A stretch of 64,000 bases of DNA from Pseudomonas sp. WS 5079 (GCF_012985465.1 NZ_JAAQWN010000008.1:186001-250000), one strand, 5' to 3'. Shown: positions 9,557-18,849, counted from the first letter of the stretch. Program-made: numbers and translations. Notes: generated from the letters alone by a model not told the origin.

Positions 9557-9866
9557 TCACAACGTTCCTTCATTGCATTGTTCAATGACGCCAGACGATA
9601 AGCCCACGCTCGCCTTGAAAAGGTTCAAATAGCTGGGGAGTTGCCTGGCGAAACACCCCATTATTTGCATCTGAGCTTGACCTGTTTACCCCCCGTTTCA
9701 CCCACGCCCCGCAGGCCGCGGCGTGGCCCGCGACACAAGCAGGCCGTTTGCCATATAACTTATTGATCTAAAACTCCACCTATAGCCACGGGTCAGTCCT
9801 TGGGTACCCGCCGTTTTGGCGCGTGCATGTTTGCCCCTCCCCAACGGAAAAACCGGTAAGGACTTT
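9557..9866. other. Intergenic region upstream of the NAGGN operon
   Basis: About 310 bases with no credible gene. The left edge still resembles the leader of the toxin gene (shared TATCGT and CAAT...AAGGAAC blocks). The middle has a GC-rich imperfect palindrome near 9700-9735. An AT-rich stretch around 9750-9785 (ATATAACTTATTGATCTAAA) is the likeliest promoter area for asnO, but I could not assign -35/-10 elements with confidence. Confidence 0.4.
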
Positions 9867-11639
9867 ATGTGCGGATTAGCTGGAGAACTGCGTTTGGATC
9901 ATCAACCTGCCGACCTGGCAGCGGTGGAACGAATCACCCATCACTTGGCGCCACGCGGACCTGACGCGTGGGGCTTCCATGCCCAAGGGCCAATTGCCCT
10001 GGGCCATCGTCGCCTGAAAATCATGGACCTGTCGGACGGCTCGGCCCAACCGATGGTCGACGCCCAACTGGGCCTGTCCCTGGCGTTCAATGGCGCGATC
10101 TACAACTTCCCGGAGTTGCGCACCGAGCTTGAAGCCCTGGGCTACGCCTTCTATTCGGGCGGTGACACCGAAGTGCTGCTCAAGGGCTATCACGCCTGGG
10201 GCGAAGCCTTGCTGCCCAAGCTCAACGGCATGTTTGCCTTTGCCATCTGGGAGCGCGACAGCCAGCGCCTGTTCATCGCCCGCGACCGCCTGGGCGTCAA
10301 GCCGTTGTACCTGTCGCGCACCGGCCAGCGCTTGCGCTTTGCCTCGGCGTTGCCGGCGTTGCTCAAGGGCGGTGATATCAACCCGATCCTCGACCCGGTG
10401 GCGCTCAATCACTACCTGAATTTCCACGCCGTGGTGCCGGCACCGCGCACCTTGCTGGCGGGCATCGAAAAACTGCCGCCGGCCACCTGGATGCGTATCG
10501 AGGCCAACGGTGCCACCGAGCAGAAAACCTGGTGGACCCTGCCCTACGGCCCCCATGACGATGAAAAACACCTGACCCTGGAAGACTGGACCGACCGCGT
10601 GCTCGACAGCACCCGCGAAGCCGTGGCCATTCGCCAACGGGCGGCGGTGGATGTGGGCGTGTTGCTGTCAGGCGGTGTGGATTCGAGCCTGCTGGTGGGC
10701 CTGCTGCGTGAAGTCGGGGTGCAGGAGCTGTCGACCTTCTCCATCGGTTTTGAAGATGCCGGCGGCGAGCGTGGCGATGAGTTCCAGTACTCCGACCTGA
10801 TCGCCAAGCATTACGGCACCCGACACCACCAACTGCGCATCGCCGAAAGCGAGATCATCGAGCAGTTGCCGGCCGCGTTCCGTGCCATGAGCGAGCCGAT
10901 GGTCAGCCATGACTGCATTGCCTTCTACCTGCTGTCGCGGGAAGTGGCCAAGCATTGCAAGGTGGTGCAAAGCGGCCAGGGCGCCGATGAACTGTTCGCC
11001 GGTTACCACTGGTACCCGCAGGTGGACGGCGCCAGCGACCCTTACGCGGCTTACCGCGAGGCCTTCTTCGACCGCAGCTACGACGACTACGCGGCCACCG
11101 TCGCCCCGCAATGGCTGACCGCCAATGACGCCGCCGGCGACTTCGTGCGCGAGCATTTCGCCCAACCTGGCGCCGAGGCGCCTGTGGATAAGGCCCTGCG
11201 CCTGGACAGCACGGTGATGCTGGTGGATGACCCGGTCAAGCGTGTGGATAACATGACCATGGCCTGGGGCCTGGAAGCGCGCACGCCGTTTCTCGACTAC
11301 CGCCTGGTGGAGTTGTCGGCGCGGGTGCCGGGCCGATTCAAGCTGCCGGACGGCGGCAAGCAAGTGCTCAAGGAAGCCGCGCGCCGGGTCATCCCCAGCG
11401 CGGTGATCGACCGCAAGAAGGGCTACTTCCCGGTGCCCGGCCTCAAGCACTTGCAGGGCGATACCTTGAACTGGGTGCGTGACCTGCTGCTGGATCCGAG
11501 CCAGGACCGGGGCCTGTTCAACCCGGCGATGCTCGACCGCCTGCTCACCGACCCCCAAGGGCAACTGACGCCGCTGCGCGGCTCCAAGCTGTGGCAATTG
11601 GCAGCGCTGAACCTGTGGCTCAGCGAACAAGGAATCTGA
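9867..11639 (+). CDS. asnO: N-acetylglutaminylglutamine amidotransferase (asparagine-synthetase family)
   Basis: Likely converts N-acetylglutaminylglutamine to its amide (NAGGN), a compatible solute made under osmotic stress. The start ATG 9867 places Cys directly after Met (MCGLAGELRLD), the processed N-terminal nucleophile of class II glutamine amidotransferases. The GATase domain fills about residues 1-200. The synthetase domain carries the PP-loop SGGVDSSLL at about 270 and a later GQGADELFAGY block. Length is 590 residues. It is followed after three bases by ngg and then by an M42 peptidase, the conserved trio seen in Pseudomonas and rhizobia, which separates it from ordinary asnB. Confidence 0.92.
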   Translation: MCGLAGELRLDHQPADLAAVERITHHLAPRGPDAWGFHAQGPIALGHRRLKIMDLSDGSAQPMVDAQLGLSLAFNGAIYNFPELRTELEALGYAFYSGGDTEVLLKGYHAWGEALLPKLNGMFAFAIWERDSQRLFIARDRLGVKPLYLSRTGQRLRFASALPALLKGGDINPILDPVALNHYLNFHAVVPAPRTLLAGIEKLPPATWMRIEANGATEQKTWWTLPYGPHDDEKHLTLEDWTDRVLDSTREAVAIRQRAAVDVGVLLSGGVDSSLLVGLLREVGVQELSTFSIGFEDAGGERGDEFQYSDLIAKHYGTRHHQLRIAESEIIEQLPAAFRAMSEPMVSHDCIAFYLLSREVAKHCKVVQSGQGADELFAGYHWYPQVDGASDPYAAYREAFFDRSYDDYAATVAPQWLTANDAAGDFVREHFAQPGAEAPVDKALRLDSTVMLVDDPVKRVDNMTMAWGLEARTPFLDYRLVELSARVPGRFKLPDGGKQVLKEAARRVIPSAVIDRKKGYFPVPGLKHLQGDTLNWVRDLLLDPSQDRGLFNPAMLDRLLTDPQGQLTPLRGSKLWQLAALNLWLSEQGI

Positions 11640-11642
11640 TTG

Positions 11643-13388
11643 ATGAAACCTCACGCCACGGCCTACAGCCAACGCCTGCTGCGCGGCCAGGCGCCGTCCT
11701 ACGAACGCCTGCAAGCGCGCCTGGCCGAAGACGGCAGCGAACCGAGCGCGCAACCGATTGCCGTGCATTGCGGGTGGGGCCGGCTGTTGATCGGCCATAC
11801 CTTCCCCGACCCGGCGAGCCTGGCCCTGGAGCTGCTCAACGAACAGCCGGGAGAACGGGATATCGCCCTGTATGTGGCCGCGCCCCAGCAGATCCTGGGG
11901 ATCGATCCGCAACAGTTGTTCCTCGACCCCTCCGACACCTTGCGCCTGTGGTTCACCGACTACCGCCCGGCCACCCGGGTGTTTCGCGGCTTTCGCATTC
12001 GCCGCGTCCAGAGCGAAGCCGACTGGCAGGCGGTCAATCGCCTGTACCAGGGGCGCGGTATGTTGCCGGTGGATGCCAACCTGCTGACCCCGCGCCACCA
12101 GGGTGGCCCGGTGTACTGGCTGGCCGAGGATGAAGACAGCGGCGCAGTGATCGGCAGCGTCATGGGCCTCAATCATCAAAAGGCCTTCCATGATCCGGAA
12201 AGCGGCAGCAGCCTCTGGTGCCTGGCCGTGGACCCGCAATGCTCGCGGCCTGGCGTCGGCGAAGTGCTGGTGCGCCACCTGATCGAGCACTTTATGAGCC
12301 GCGGCCTGAGTTACCTGGACCTGTCGGTATTACACGACAATCGCCAGGCAAAAAGCCTGTACGCCAAGCTCGGCTTTCGTGCGCTCACCACGTTTGCCAT
12401 CAAGCGCAAGAACGGCATCAACCAGCCGCTGTTCCTCGGGCCGGGGCCGCAGGCGGGGTTCAACCCCTATGCGCGCATCATTGTCGAAGAAGCGCACCGA
12501 CGCGGGATTGATGTGCAGGTGGACGATGCCGCAGCCGGGTTGTTCACCCTCAGTCATGGCGGGCGCCGGGTGCGCTGCCGTGAGTCGTTGAGCGACCTGA
12601 CCAGTGCGATCAGCATGACCCTGTGCCAGGACAAAAGCCTGACCCATAAAGTATTGAGCGCCGCCGGCTTGAAATTGCCAGCGCAACAACTGGCGGCCAG
12701 CGCCGACGATAACCTGGAGTTTCTCGACGAACACCAGCGCATCGTCGTCAAGCCCCTGGACGGTGAACAGGGCCAAGGCGTGGCCGTGGACTTGCAGACC
12801 ATCGAAGAAGTGCAAGGCGCCATCGAGGCGGCGCGCCAGTTTGACTCGCGGGTATTGCTCGAGAGTTTCCACGAAGGCCTGGACCTGCGCATCCTGGTGA
12901 TCGGCTTTGAAGTGGTGGCCGCCGCGATCCGCCGCCCGGCCCAGGTGATCGGTGACGGCAAGCATAGCGTCGGCGCCTTGATCGAGGCGCAAAGCCGCCG
13001 ACGCCAGGCGGCCACCGATGGCGAAAGCCGGATCCCCCTGGACGACGAAACCCTGCGCACCTTAAAGGCAGCGGGTTACGACTACGACAGCATCCTGCCT
13101 GCGGGCGAAGTGCTGGCGGTGCGGCGTACCGCCAACCTGCACACCGGGGGTTGCCTGGAAGATGTCACGGCGACGCTGCATCCGACGCTGGTGGATGCAG
13201 CGGTGCGTGCGGCGCGCGCCCTGGATATTGCGGTGGTCGGCCTGGACCTTATGGTGCCGGCCGCTGACCAGCCGGAGTACGTATTTATCGAAGCCAACGA
13301 ACGCGCAGGATTGGCCAACCATGAACCGCAACCGACTGCGGAGAAATTCGTGGATCTGTTGTTTCCCCACAGCCAAACCACGGCTTGA
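11643..13388 (+). CDS. ngg: N-acetylglutaminylglutamine synthetase (GNAT plus ATP-grasp fusion)
   Basis: Predicted to build the acetylated glutamine dipeptide that AsnO amidates. The 581-residue protein is a fusion. A GNAT acetyltransferase fold covers about 115-270 (acetyl-CoA region around CLAVDPQCSRPGVGEVLVRH). A cyanophycin-synthetase/glutathione-synthetase-like ATP-grasp domain covers about 285-575 (IVVKPLDGEQGQGVAVD; metal-ligand segment FIEANERAGLANHEPQ). ATG 11643 lies three bases after the asnO stop, so the genes are almost certainly co-transcribed and translationally coupled; a TTG at 11640 is the alternative start. Confidence 0.9.
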   Translation: MKPHATAYSQRLLRGQAPSYERLQARLAEDGSEPSAQPIAVHCGWGRLLIGHTFPDPASLALELLNEQPGERDIALYVAAPQQILGIDPQQLFLDPSDTLRLWFTDYRPATRVFRGFRIRRVQSEADWQAVNRLYQGRGMLPVDANLLTPRHQGGPVYWLAEDEDSGAVIGSVMGLNHQKAFHDPESGSSLWCLAVDPQCSRPGVGEVLVRHLIEHFMSRGLSYLDLSVLHDNRQAKSLYAKLGFRALTTFAIKRKNGINQPLFLGPGPQAGFNPYARIIVEEAHRRGIDVQVDDAAAGLFTLSHGGRRVRCRESLSDLTSAISMTLCQDKSLTHKVLSAAGLKLPAQQLAASADDNLEFLDEHQRIVVKPLDGEQGQGVAVDLQTIEEVQGAIEAARQFDSRVLLESFHEGLDLRILVIGFEVVAAAIRRPAQVIGDGKHSVGALIEAQSRRRQAATDGESRIPLDDETLRTLKAAGYDYDSILPAGEVLAVRRTANLHTGGCLEDVTATLHPTLVDAAVRAARALDIAVVGLDLMVPAADQPEYVFIEANERAGLANHEPQPTAEKFVDLLFPHSQTTA

Positions 13389-13411
13389 GACATGAGCTGT
13401 CTGGACGGGCC

Positions 13412-13491
13412 TCATCGCGGGCAAGCCCGCTCCCACAGGTTGATGTGTGAACACATTTAAAGGTGGGAGCTGGCTTGCCTGCGATGGGGCC
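13412..13491. repeat. REP pair in tail-to-tail orientation
   Basis: An inverted REP (ATCGCGGGCAAGCCCGCTC, 13413 on) is followed by a forward REP (GGTGGGAGCTGGCTTGCCTG, 13461 on). The order is opposite to most other pairs in this window, which run forward REP then inverted REP. It sits between ngg and the M42 peptidase gene. Confidence 0.85.
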
Positions 13492-13558
13492 GGCCCAGGC
13501 AACACATACCCAGCCCCTCATCGAAACCATCGATGCCCTCAACTCATCAGGAGTTTCC

Positions 13559-14743
13559 ATGACCCGAACCATCCCCGAACCGGATCTCAACTACCTGCAG
13601 AAAGTGCTGCTGGAAATGCTCGCCATCCCCAGCCCCACCGGGTTTACCGACACCATCGTGCGCTACGTCGCCGAGCGCCTGGAAGAACTGGGCATCCCCT
13701 TTGAGATGACCCGGCGCGGCACCATCCGCGCCACCCTCAAGGGCCAGAAAAACAGCCCGGACCGCGCGGTTTCCGCGCACCTGGACACCATCGGCGCCGC
13801 CGTGCGGGCGATCAAGGACAATGGCCGCCTGACCCTGGCCCCGGTGGGCTGCTGGTCCAGCCGTTTTGCCGAGGGTAGCCGCGTCAGCCTGTTCACCGAC
13901 AATGGCGTGATCCGTGGCAGCGTCCTGCCACTGATGGCCTCCGGGCACGCGTTCAATACCGCGGTGGATGAAATGCCAATCAGTTGGGACCATATCGAAC
14001 TGCGCCTGGACGCCTACTGCGCCACCCGCGCCGATTGCGATTCCCTGGGGATCAGCGTCGGTGATTTCGTGGCCTTCGACCCGCTGCCGGAATTTACCGA
14101 AAGCGGCCATATCAGCGCCCGCCACCTGGATGACAAAGCCGGCGTCGCAGCCTTGCTCGCGGCCCTCAAGGCCATCGTCGACAGTGGCGAACCGTTGCTG
14201 ATCGACTGTCACCCGCTGTTCACCATCACCGAAGAAACCGGCAGTGGCGCGGCCGCCGCCTTACCCTGGGATGTCAGCGAATTCGTCGGCATCGACATTG
14301 CCCCGGTCGCCCCCGGCCAGCATTCCAGCGAGCATGCAGTAAGCGTGGCGATGCAGGACTCTGGCGGCCCCTACGACTATCACCTGTCCCGGCACTTGCT
14401 GCACCTGGCGGCGGAAAACGACCTGCCGGTACGCCGTGACCTGTTTCGCTATTACTTCAGCGACGCGCACTCGGCGGTCACCGCCGGCCACGATATCCGC
14501 ACCGCGTTGCTGGCCTTTGGCTGCGATGCGACCCACGGCTACGAGCGCACCCATATCGACAGCCTCGCCGCCTTGAGCCGCCTGCTGGGCGCCTACATCC
14601 TCAGCCCGCCGGTATTTGCCAGCGATGCGCAACCGGCCCAGGGCTCCCTGGACCGCTTCAGTCATCAACTGGAACATGAAACACAAATGGAGAGCGACAC
14701 CCGTGTGCCCTCGGTGGACAGCCTGGTCGGACAGAAATCCTGA
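13559..14743 (+). CDS. M42-family peptidase of the NAGGN osmoprotectant cluster
   Basis: Third member of the NAGGN trio and a predicted cytosolic metalloaminopeptidase-like hydrolase, 394 residues. Metal-site segments are visible: SAHLDTIGA (first His/Asp), HISARHLDDKAG (bridging Asp), TITEETGSG (catalytic Glu pair), VGIDIAP and a C-terminal THGYERTH. ATG 13559 follows AGGAG at eight bases' distance; longer in-frame openings run into the REP pair and are unlikely. Its role, perhaps turning over or processing NAGGN, is inferred from conserved linkage and not shown by the sequence. Confidence 0.88.
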   Translation: MTRTIPEPDLNYLQKVLLEMLAIPSPTGFTDTIVRYVAERLEELGIPFEMTRRGTIRATLKGQKNSPDRAVSAHLDTIGAAVRAIKDNGRLTLAPVGCWSSRFAEGSRVSLFTDNGVIRGSVLPLMASGHAFNTAVDEMPISWDHIELRLDAYCATRADCDSLGISVGDFVAFDPLPEFTESGHISARHLDDKAGVAALLAALKAIVDSGEPLLIDCHPLFTITEETGSGAAAALPWDVSEFVGIDIAPVAPGQHSSEHAVSVAMQDSGGPYDYHLSRHLLHLAAENDLPVRRDLFRYYFSDAHSAVTAGHDIRTALLAFGCDATHGYERTHIDSLAALSRLLGAYILSPPVFASDAQPAQGSLDRFSHQLEHETQMESDTRVPSVDSLVGQKS

Positions 14744-14802
14744 GGCTGGCAACTATGATCCCGGCACAGTAGGATCGCCGGGATCCACCATTTGAGGCTT
14801 GT

Positions 14803-15030
14803 ATGCTGATTCCCTACGATGCACTTGAAGTCGACACCCTGACCCACCTCATCGAAGACTTCGTGACCCGCGACGGCACCGACAACGGCGACGACACGCC
14901 CCTGGAAACCCGCGTACTGCGCGTACGCCAGGCGTTGACCAAGGGCCAGGCGCTGATCGTTTTCGATCCGGAGAGTGAACAGTGCCAGTTGATGCTCAAG
15001 CACGACGTGCCCAAGCACCTGTTCGACTAA
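14803..15030 (+). CDS. YheU family protein
   Basis: A 75-residue acidic protein (MLIPYDALEVDTLTHLIEDF...) matching the small YheU/UPF0270 family of gammaproteobacteria, whose function is unknown. The ATG has TTGAGG just upstream. The gene converges on the CsrA-family gene and the two overlap by four bases at their stops. The family name rests on the N-terminal IPYxALexdTLxxLIEdFVTRdGTD signature. Confidence 0.88.
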   Translation: MLIPYDALEVDTLTHLIEDFVTRDGTDNGDDTPLETRVLRVRQALTKGQALIVFDPESEQCQLMLKHDVPKHLFD

Positions 15031-15221
15031 GGGTTGGCCACGGGCACCGGGTGCCCCTGTAGGCTGCGGATCTTTTCGTAGACCTCCGCCCGATGCACAT
15101 TGACCCCTGCCGGCGCTTCCACGCCGAGTTTCACCTGGAGGTTGTTGACCTCCAGGATCCGCAGGGTGATGTGATCGCCGATGGAAATGATTTCGCCTAC
15201 CGCGCGGCTAAGTACCAGCAT
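15027..15221 (-). CDS. csrA: CsrA/RsmA-family RNA-binding translational regulator
   Basis: Small dimeric protein that binds GGA loops in mRNA leaders. The 64 residues keep the family core: MLVLSRAVGE (Leu4 and Arg6 of the beta-1 RNA contact), IGDHITLRILEV, VKLGVEAPAGVNVHRAEVYEKI with the conserved VHR arginine. It departs from housekeeping RsmA ([27 protein letters not shown]) at many positions, so it is one of the extra Rsm paralogues that fluorescent pseudomonads carry; I cannot say which named one. Start ATG 15221 has AAAGGAC upstream. Confidence 0.9.
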   Translation of the reverse strand: MLVLSRAVGEIISIGDHITLRILEVNNLQVKLGVEAPAGVNVHRAEVYEKIRSLQGHPVPVANP

Positions 15222-15395
15222 GGCGTTTGTCCTTTGGAAAGTTACCGGACCGCGACCATGCGCCCTCCCCTACGAGCCATCAATAACCTGCTAGATAAAC
15301 AGATCCACCCTACAAACCATGGTTGTCTTTACTGACAGACGAATATCAAACAGCCCAGTAAGCCCGCAAAAACATAAACCCATTGTTTATATCTT

Positions 15396-16211
15396 TCAGC
15401 CTTTGGCCGACTGCGCCTTGGCGCGCATTTTTTCCGACATGTTGGTCATTTCGTCATACAGCAACTGCGGATTTTTCTGCTTCAGTGCCCAGGCCATCCG
15501 CCCCTGTTCGTGAGGCAGGATCATGAATTCACCGACGGCCACACGCTGGTAGATGTAATCGGCAATGTCTGCTGCAGTGATGGGCGAACTTTCCAGCAAT
15601 TTGCCGACCTGGGCCTTCATCGCCGGGGTCGGGCCGCGGAATGAGTCCAGCAGGTTGGTCTGGAAGAACGACGGGCACACCACATGCACCCCGACCTCCT
15701 GCTGCTTGAGTTCCACCAGCAGGCTTTCCGAGAGCGCCACCACACCGGCCTTGGCCACGTTGTAGTTGCTCATGGCCGGGCCTTGCATCAGGGCCGCCAT
15801 GGAGGCGATGTTGATGATTCGGCCCTTGCTCTTTTCCAGCAGCGGCAGGAAGGCCTTGCAGCCCTTGACCACGCCCATCAGGTTGATTGCGATCTGCCAA
15901 TCCCAATCCTCCAGGGACAGCTCGCTGAAGAACCCACCGGAGGCGACCCCGGCGTTGTTGACGATCACATCAATGCCGCCCAGCTTGACCTCACAGGCCT
16001 GGGCAAAGGCCGTGAGCTGGCTGTAGTCACGCACGTCACAGCGCTGGATAAACCCGTCGCCACCGGCCTGGCGCACCAGCGCGAGGGTTTCCTGCAAGCC
16101 CGGCTCGCTGACATCCGACAAGGCCAGTTGCCAGCCTTCGCGGGCCCAGCGCAGAGCGATTTCGCGACCCATGCCGGATCCGGCGCCGGTGATCATCATG
16201 CGATTTTGCAT
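15396..16211 (-). CDS. SDR family NAD(P)-dependent oxidoreductase
   Basis: A classical short-chain dehydrogenase of 271 residues. The cofactor loop TGAGSGMG is at about 8-15, NNAGV at about 85-89, the catalytic Ser is in IINIASMAA, and Tyr-x-x-x-Lys is in YNVAK at about 154-158. The GxxxGxG loop and the Asp after beta-2 (ALSDVSE) suggest NAD(H) preference, an inference. The substrate is unknown. It is a single-gene unit bounded by the csrA-family gene and a divergent DUF3309 gene. Confidence 0.9.
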   Translation of the reverse strand: MQNRMMITGAGSGMGREIALRWAREGWQLALSDVSEPGLQETLALVRQAGGDGFIQRCDVRDYSQLTAFAQACEVKLGGIDVIVNNAGVASGGFFSELSLEDWDWQIAINLMGVVKGCKAFLPLLEKSKGRIINIASMAALMQGPAMSNYNVAKAGVVALSESLLVELKQQEVGVHVVCPSFFQTNLLDSFRGPTPAMKAQVGKLLESSPITAADIADYIYQRVAVGEFMILPHEQGRMAWALKQKNPQLLYDEMTNMSEKMRAKAQSAKG

Positions 16212-16540
16212 AGGAAGTAGCCTTGTGGTTCAGGGAGGAAGTAAGCGCCAGTGTAGCGAAGGTTATTCACCGGCCCATGCACCATCAAGTTGCTGAATGC
16301 CCGGGGCAAACCAAAAGCCCGGTCGGATGCCGGGGCCTGGGGTAAGTTCAATCTTTTTAAACTAAGTGCGACACAGCACAACAATTAAAAAGGAAATAAG
16401 CCAGCGGCCAAATCGCATTAAAAAAACAGGGAATTTTCTGCAAAGTGCAGGAGTCGGATCAGTTAAGGCAGCCGTTTTAGATGTTCGGCTCTGGTATTAA
16501 CAATCAGGTCTTTTCAGAAGACGAATAAGGAAAACACACT
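16212..16540. other. Divergent intergenic region between SDR and DUF3309 genes
   Basis: About 330 bases with no credible gene. The right half is AT-richer and contains the candidate extracytoplasmic-function promoter listed separately. I saw no repeat or RNA gene here. Confidence 0.5.
16431..16458 (+). promoter_or_regulatory. Possible AlgU/sigma-22-type promoter for the DUF3309 gene
   Basis: GAATTT, 17 bases, then TCGGA resembles the AlgU/RpoE consensus GAACTT-N16/17-TCTGA (one mismatch in each element). It lies about 80 bases before the DUF3309 start. Short degenerate motif; low confidence. Confidence 0.3.
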
Positions 16541-16693
16541 ATGAGCCTCATTCTTATCATTGTTCTGATCCTCCTGCTGGTCGGCGGTCTGCCGGTGTTC
16601 CCGCACTCGCGCAACTGGGGTTATGGGCCATCGGGTATTCTCGGCACGGTGCTGGTGGTGCTGTTGATTCTGTTGCTGCTGGGCAAGATATAA
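16541..16693 (+). CDS. DUF3309 family small membrane protein
   Basis: A 50-residue hydrophobic peptide, MSLILIIVLILLLVGGLPVF then PHSRNWGYGPSGILG, and a second hydrophobic stretch ending LLLLGKI. This is the DUF3309 pattern: two short membrane segments around a conserved PxxPhSRxWGYgPSG turn. Function is unknown. The start is preceded by AAGGAAAACACACT. A strong bidirectional terminator follows within 30 bases, so it is monocistronic. Confidence 0.85.
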   Translation: MSLILIIVLILLLVGGLPVFPHSRNWGYGPSGILGTVLVVLLILLLLGKI

Positions 16694-16717
16694 CCCCCCA
16701 GCGTTAAAAAAATGCAA

Positions 16718-16750
16718 AAAAAAGAGGCCTTGTAAAAGGCCTCTTTTTTA
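16718..16750. terminator. Bidirectional Rho-independent terminator
   Basis: AAAAGAGGCCTT-GTAA-AAGGCCTCTTTT forms a perfect stem with A- and T-tracts on both sides. It serves the DUF3309 gene (plus) and the sulfatase gene (minus), which converge on it. Confidence 0.9.
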
Positions 16751-16761
16751 TTGCCGGGCGA

Positions 16762-18849
16762 TTAGTCCGGCTTGCCGTCCACTACGCCTGCGGTGTTATC
16801 CAGCAGGCTCTTGGTGGCGGTTTGCAGGAATGACTCAAGTTTCTGCTTGAGTTGCGCCTCATCCGCCGATTCAGGGATCACCTTGCCACTTGGGTTAGCG
16901 CCCAGTTCGTATTGCCACAGCTTGGGTGGCATTTCCTTGGGCAGAACCAACACGCGGTCAGCGGTGAGCAAGGCCACGGTCTGGTCGCTGCCCGAGGGCT
17001 TGATCACGCCAAAGCCCTTGTCGCCTTCCGGCAGGTTGAGCAGGTCACGGCCCCAGCACTGGTGGCGGGTTTCCCCGCCCAGGCGGCCCATGATGGTCGG
17101 CACGATATCGATCTGCGTGCCCACGGTGTGGTCACGCACACCGAACTTGTCCTGCACGCCCGGTGCGATCAGCAGCAGCGGCACGTTGAAGCGGCCCAGG
17201 TCCATTTCGGTGATCTGTTGCTCGTTACCAAAACCATGGTCGCCGACGATCACAAACAGGGTGTCCTTGAAGTACGGCTCCTTGCGGGCCTTCTCGAAGA
17301 ACTGGCCCAGGGCCCAGTCGGAGTAGCGCATGGCCGTCAAATGCTCGTTGAGGCGGCCACGGTCAGTCACCGCCTCGACCGGCAACGGCGTCGGCAAGGC
17401 GTACGGCGTATGGTTGGACAGGGTTTGCAGCAGAGCGTAGAACGGCTTGCCGCCTTCACGTGCCTTCAACTCCTGCAGGCCACGATTGAACATGTCCTGG
17501 TCGGACACGCCCCAGGTCGGATCGGAGAACACCGGGTCGACGAAGTCATTGCGGCCAATGAAGTTGGTCATGCCCTGGTTGCTGAAGAAGCCCGACTGGT
17601 TGTCCCAGGCGAAGTCGCCGTTGTAGACATACACGTCGTCGAAATCACGGGCACTGAGCAATTGCGGCAGGCCCGACAGCTTGTGGCTGCCTTCGGGGGT
17701 CTGCATCAGGTATTCGAAGCCTGGCAGGTTCGGGAAGCAGGCCATGGTGGCGAACATGCCCTGGTGGGTATGGGTGCCATTGGAGAAGAAGCGGTCGAAC
17801 AGCAGGCCTTCCTTGGTCAACTCGTCGAAGTACGGCGTGATCTTGCCGCCACTGCCCAGGGCGCCCACTGAGTGACCGGCGAAGCTTTCCATCAGGATCA
17901 CCACGACGTTCTTGATCGGCAGGGTCTTCTCGGCCGGCGGCGTGAAGTCACGGCGCACGGCGGCGGTGTCGGTATCCACCAGTTTTTCGTCAGGCAGCAC
18001 CAGCATGTCGCGCACGGTCTGGGTGGCCAGCGGCTGCTCCAGGGTGGCTTTCCAGACGTTCTCGCGGTGCTCGGAGAACCGCGCCTTGGCCGCCCCGATC
18101 AGCGACAACGTACCGTTGAGGCCCAGGTGGTTGGCGAAGTTCGAGTCGGTGGTGTACACGTCACCCCAACGCAGCGGCGGGCCCTGGCGCAGGGTGCCGC
18201 GCGCGGCGACCACGGCAATCAGCAGGCACACCACGAACACCGCGATGCGGCTGTACCACGGCGCGACCTGGCGGGTGCCGACGGTGCCACCGCTGAACGG
18301 GCCACGGGGGCGCGTTGCGCGGTCGGCGCCCTTGAAGGCGATGCTCAGGATAAACGTACCCACGGCCCAGCCCAGCAGGTAGCGCACCACCGGGAAACCG
18401 TACCAGAGCATGCTCATCACGGTTTTCGGATCTTCCTTGACGTACTGGAAGACCAGGCCGTTGAGGCGCTGGTGGAACTCGCGGTAGAAGTCCATCTCCA
18501 TCAGGCCGAGGAACAGCGCAATGCTGGAGACCACGGTCAGCCACAGCCGGAAGAACCCGCGGGCGGCCATGGCGCGCACGCTGAACAGGGCCAGGATCAG
18601 CGGGATGCTCAGGTACACCACCAGGCGCAAGTCCAGGCGCAGGCCATTGGCGAACGCTTCCAGGAAGGTCGCGGCCGGGGTGTCGAGCATCATGTCGCGG
18701 TTGTACACCAACAGTCCCAGGCGCAGCAGGGAAAGCATCACCATCATGACCAGGGCGCAGAGCAGCGTGTAGGCCAGGTGGGATTTGACGGTCGGTTGCA
18801 GCAGGCGACTAGCAGCTCGCTGCTGATTCAGGGCGTCCGGGTTTGCCAT
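16762..18849 (-). CDS. LTA synthase family membrane sulfatase/phosphoglycerol transferase-like protein
   Basis: 695 residues: a short N-terminal cytoplasmic stretch, about five membrane segments within residues 25-210, then a periplasmic sulfatase-fold domain from about 290. Catalytic features of the LtaS/OpgB/EptA-like superfamily are present: VVVILMESFAGHS (metal-binding Glu), the candidate Thr nucleophile in FSNGTHTHQGMFAT, and IVGDHGFGNE (metal Asp/His). Gram-negative members may transfer phosphoglycerol or similar groups to envelope glycans; the substrate here is not known. I recall the PAO1 orthologue near the PA1680s, consistent with the local gene order. Confidence 0.87.
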   Translation of the reverse strand: MANPDALNQQRAASRLLQPTVKSHLAYTLLCALVMMVMLSLLRLGLLVYNRDMMLDTPAATFLEAFANGLRLDLRLVVYLSIPLILALFSVRAMAARGFFRLWLTVVSSIALFLGLMEMDFYREFHQRLNGLVFQYVKEDPKTVMSMLWYGFPVVRYLLGWAVGTFILSIAFKGADRATRPRGPFSGGTVGTRQVAPWYSRIAVFVVCLLIAVVAARGTLRQGPPLRWGDVYTTDSNFANHLGLNGTLSLIGAAKARFSEHRENVWKATLEQPLATQTVRDMLVLPDEKLVDTDTAAVRRDFTPPAEKTLPIKNVVVILMESFAGHSVGALGSGGKITPYFDELTKEGLLFDRFFSNGTHTHQGMFATMACFPNLPGFEYLMQTPEGSHKLSGLPQLLSARDFDDVYVYNGDFAWDNQSGFFSNQGMTNFIGRNDFVDPVFSDPTWGVSDQDMFNRGLQELKAREGGKPFYALLQTLSNHTPYALPTPLPVEAVTDRGRLNEHLTAMRYSDWALGQFFEKARKEPYFKDTLFVIVGDHGFGNEQQITEMDLGRFNVPLLLIAPGVQDKFGVRDHTVGTQIDIVPTIMGRLGGETRHQCWGRDLLNLPEGDKGFGVIKPSGSDQTVALLTADRVLVLPKEMPPKLWQYELGANPSGKVIPESADEAQLKQKLESFLQTATKSLLDNTAGVVDGKPD

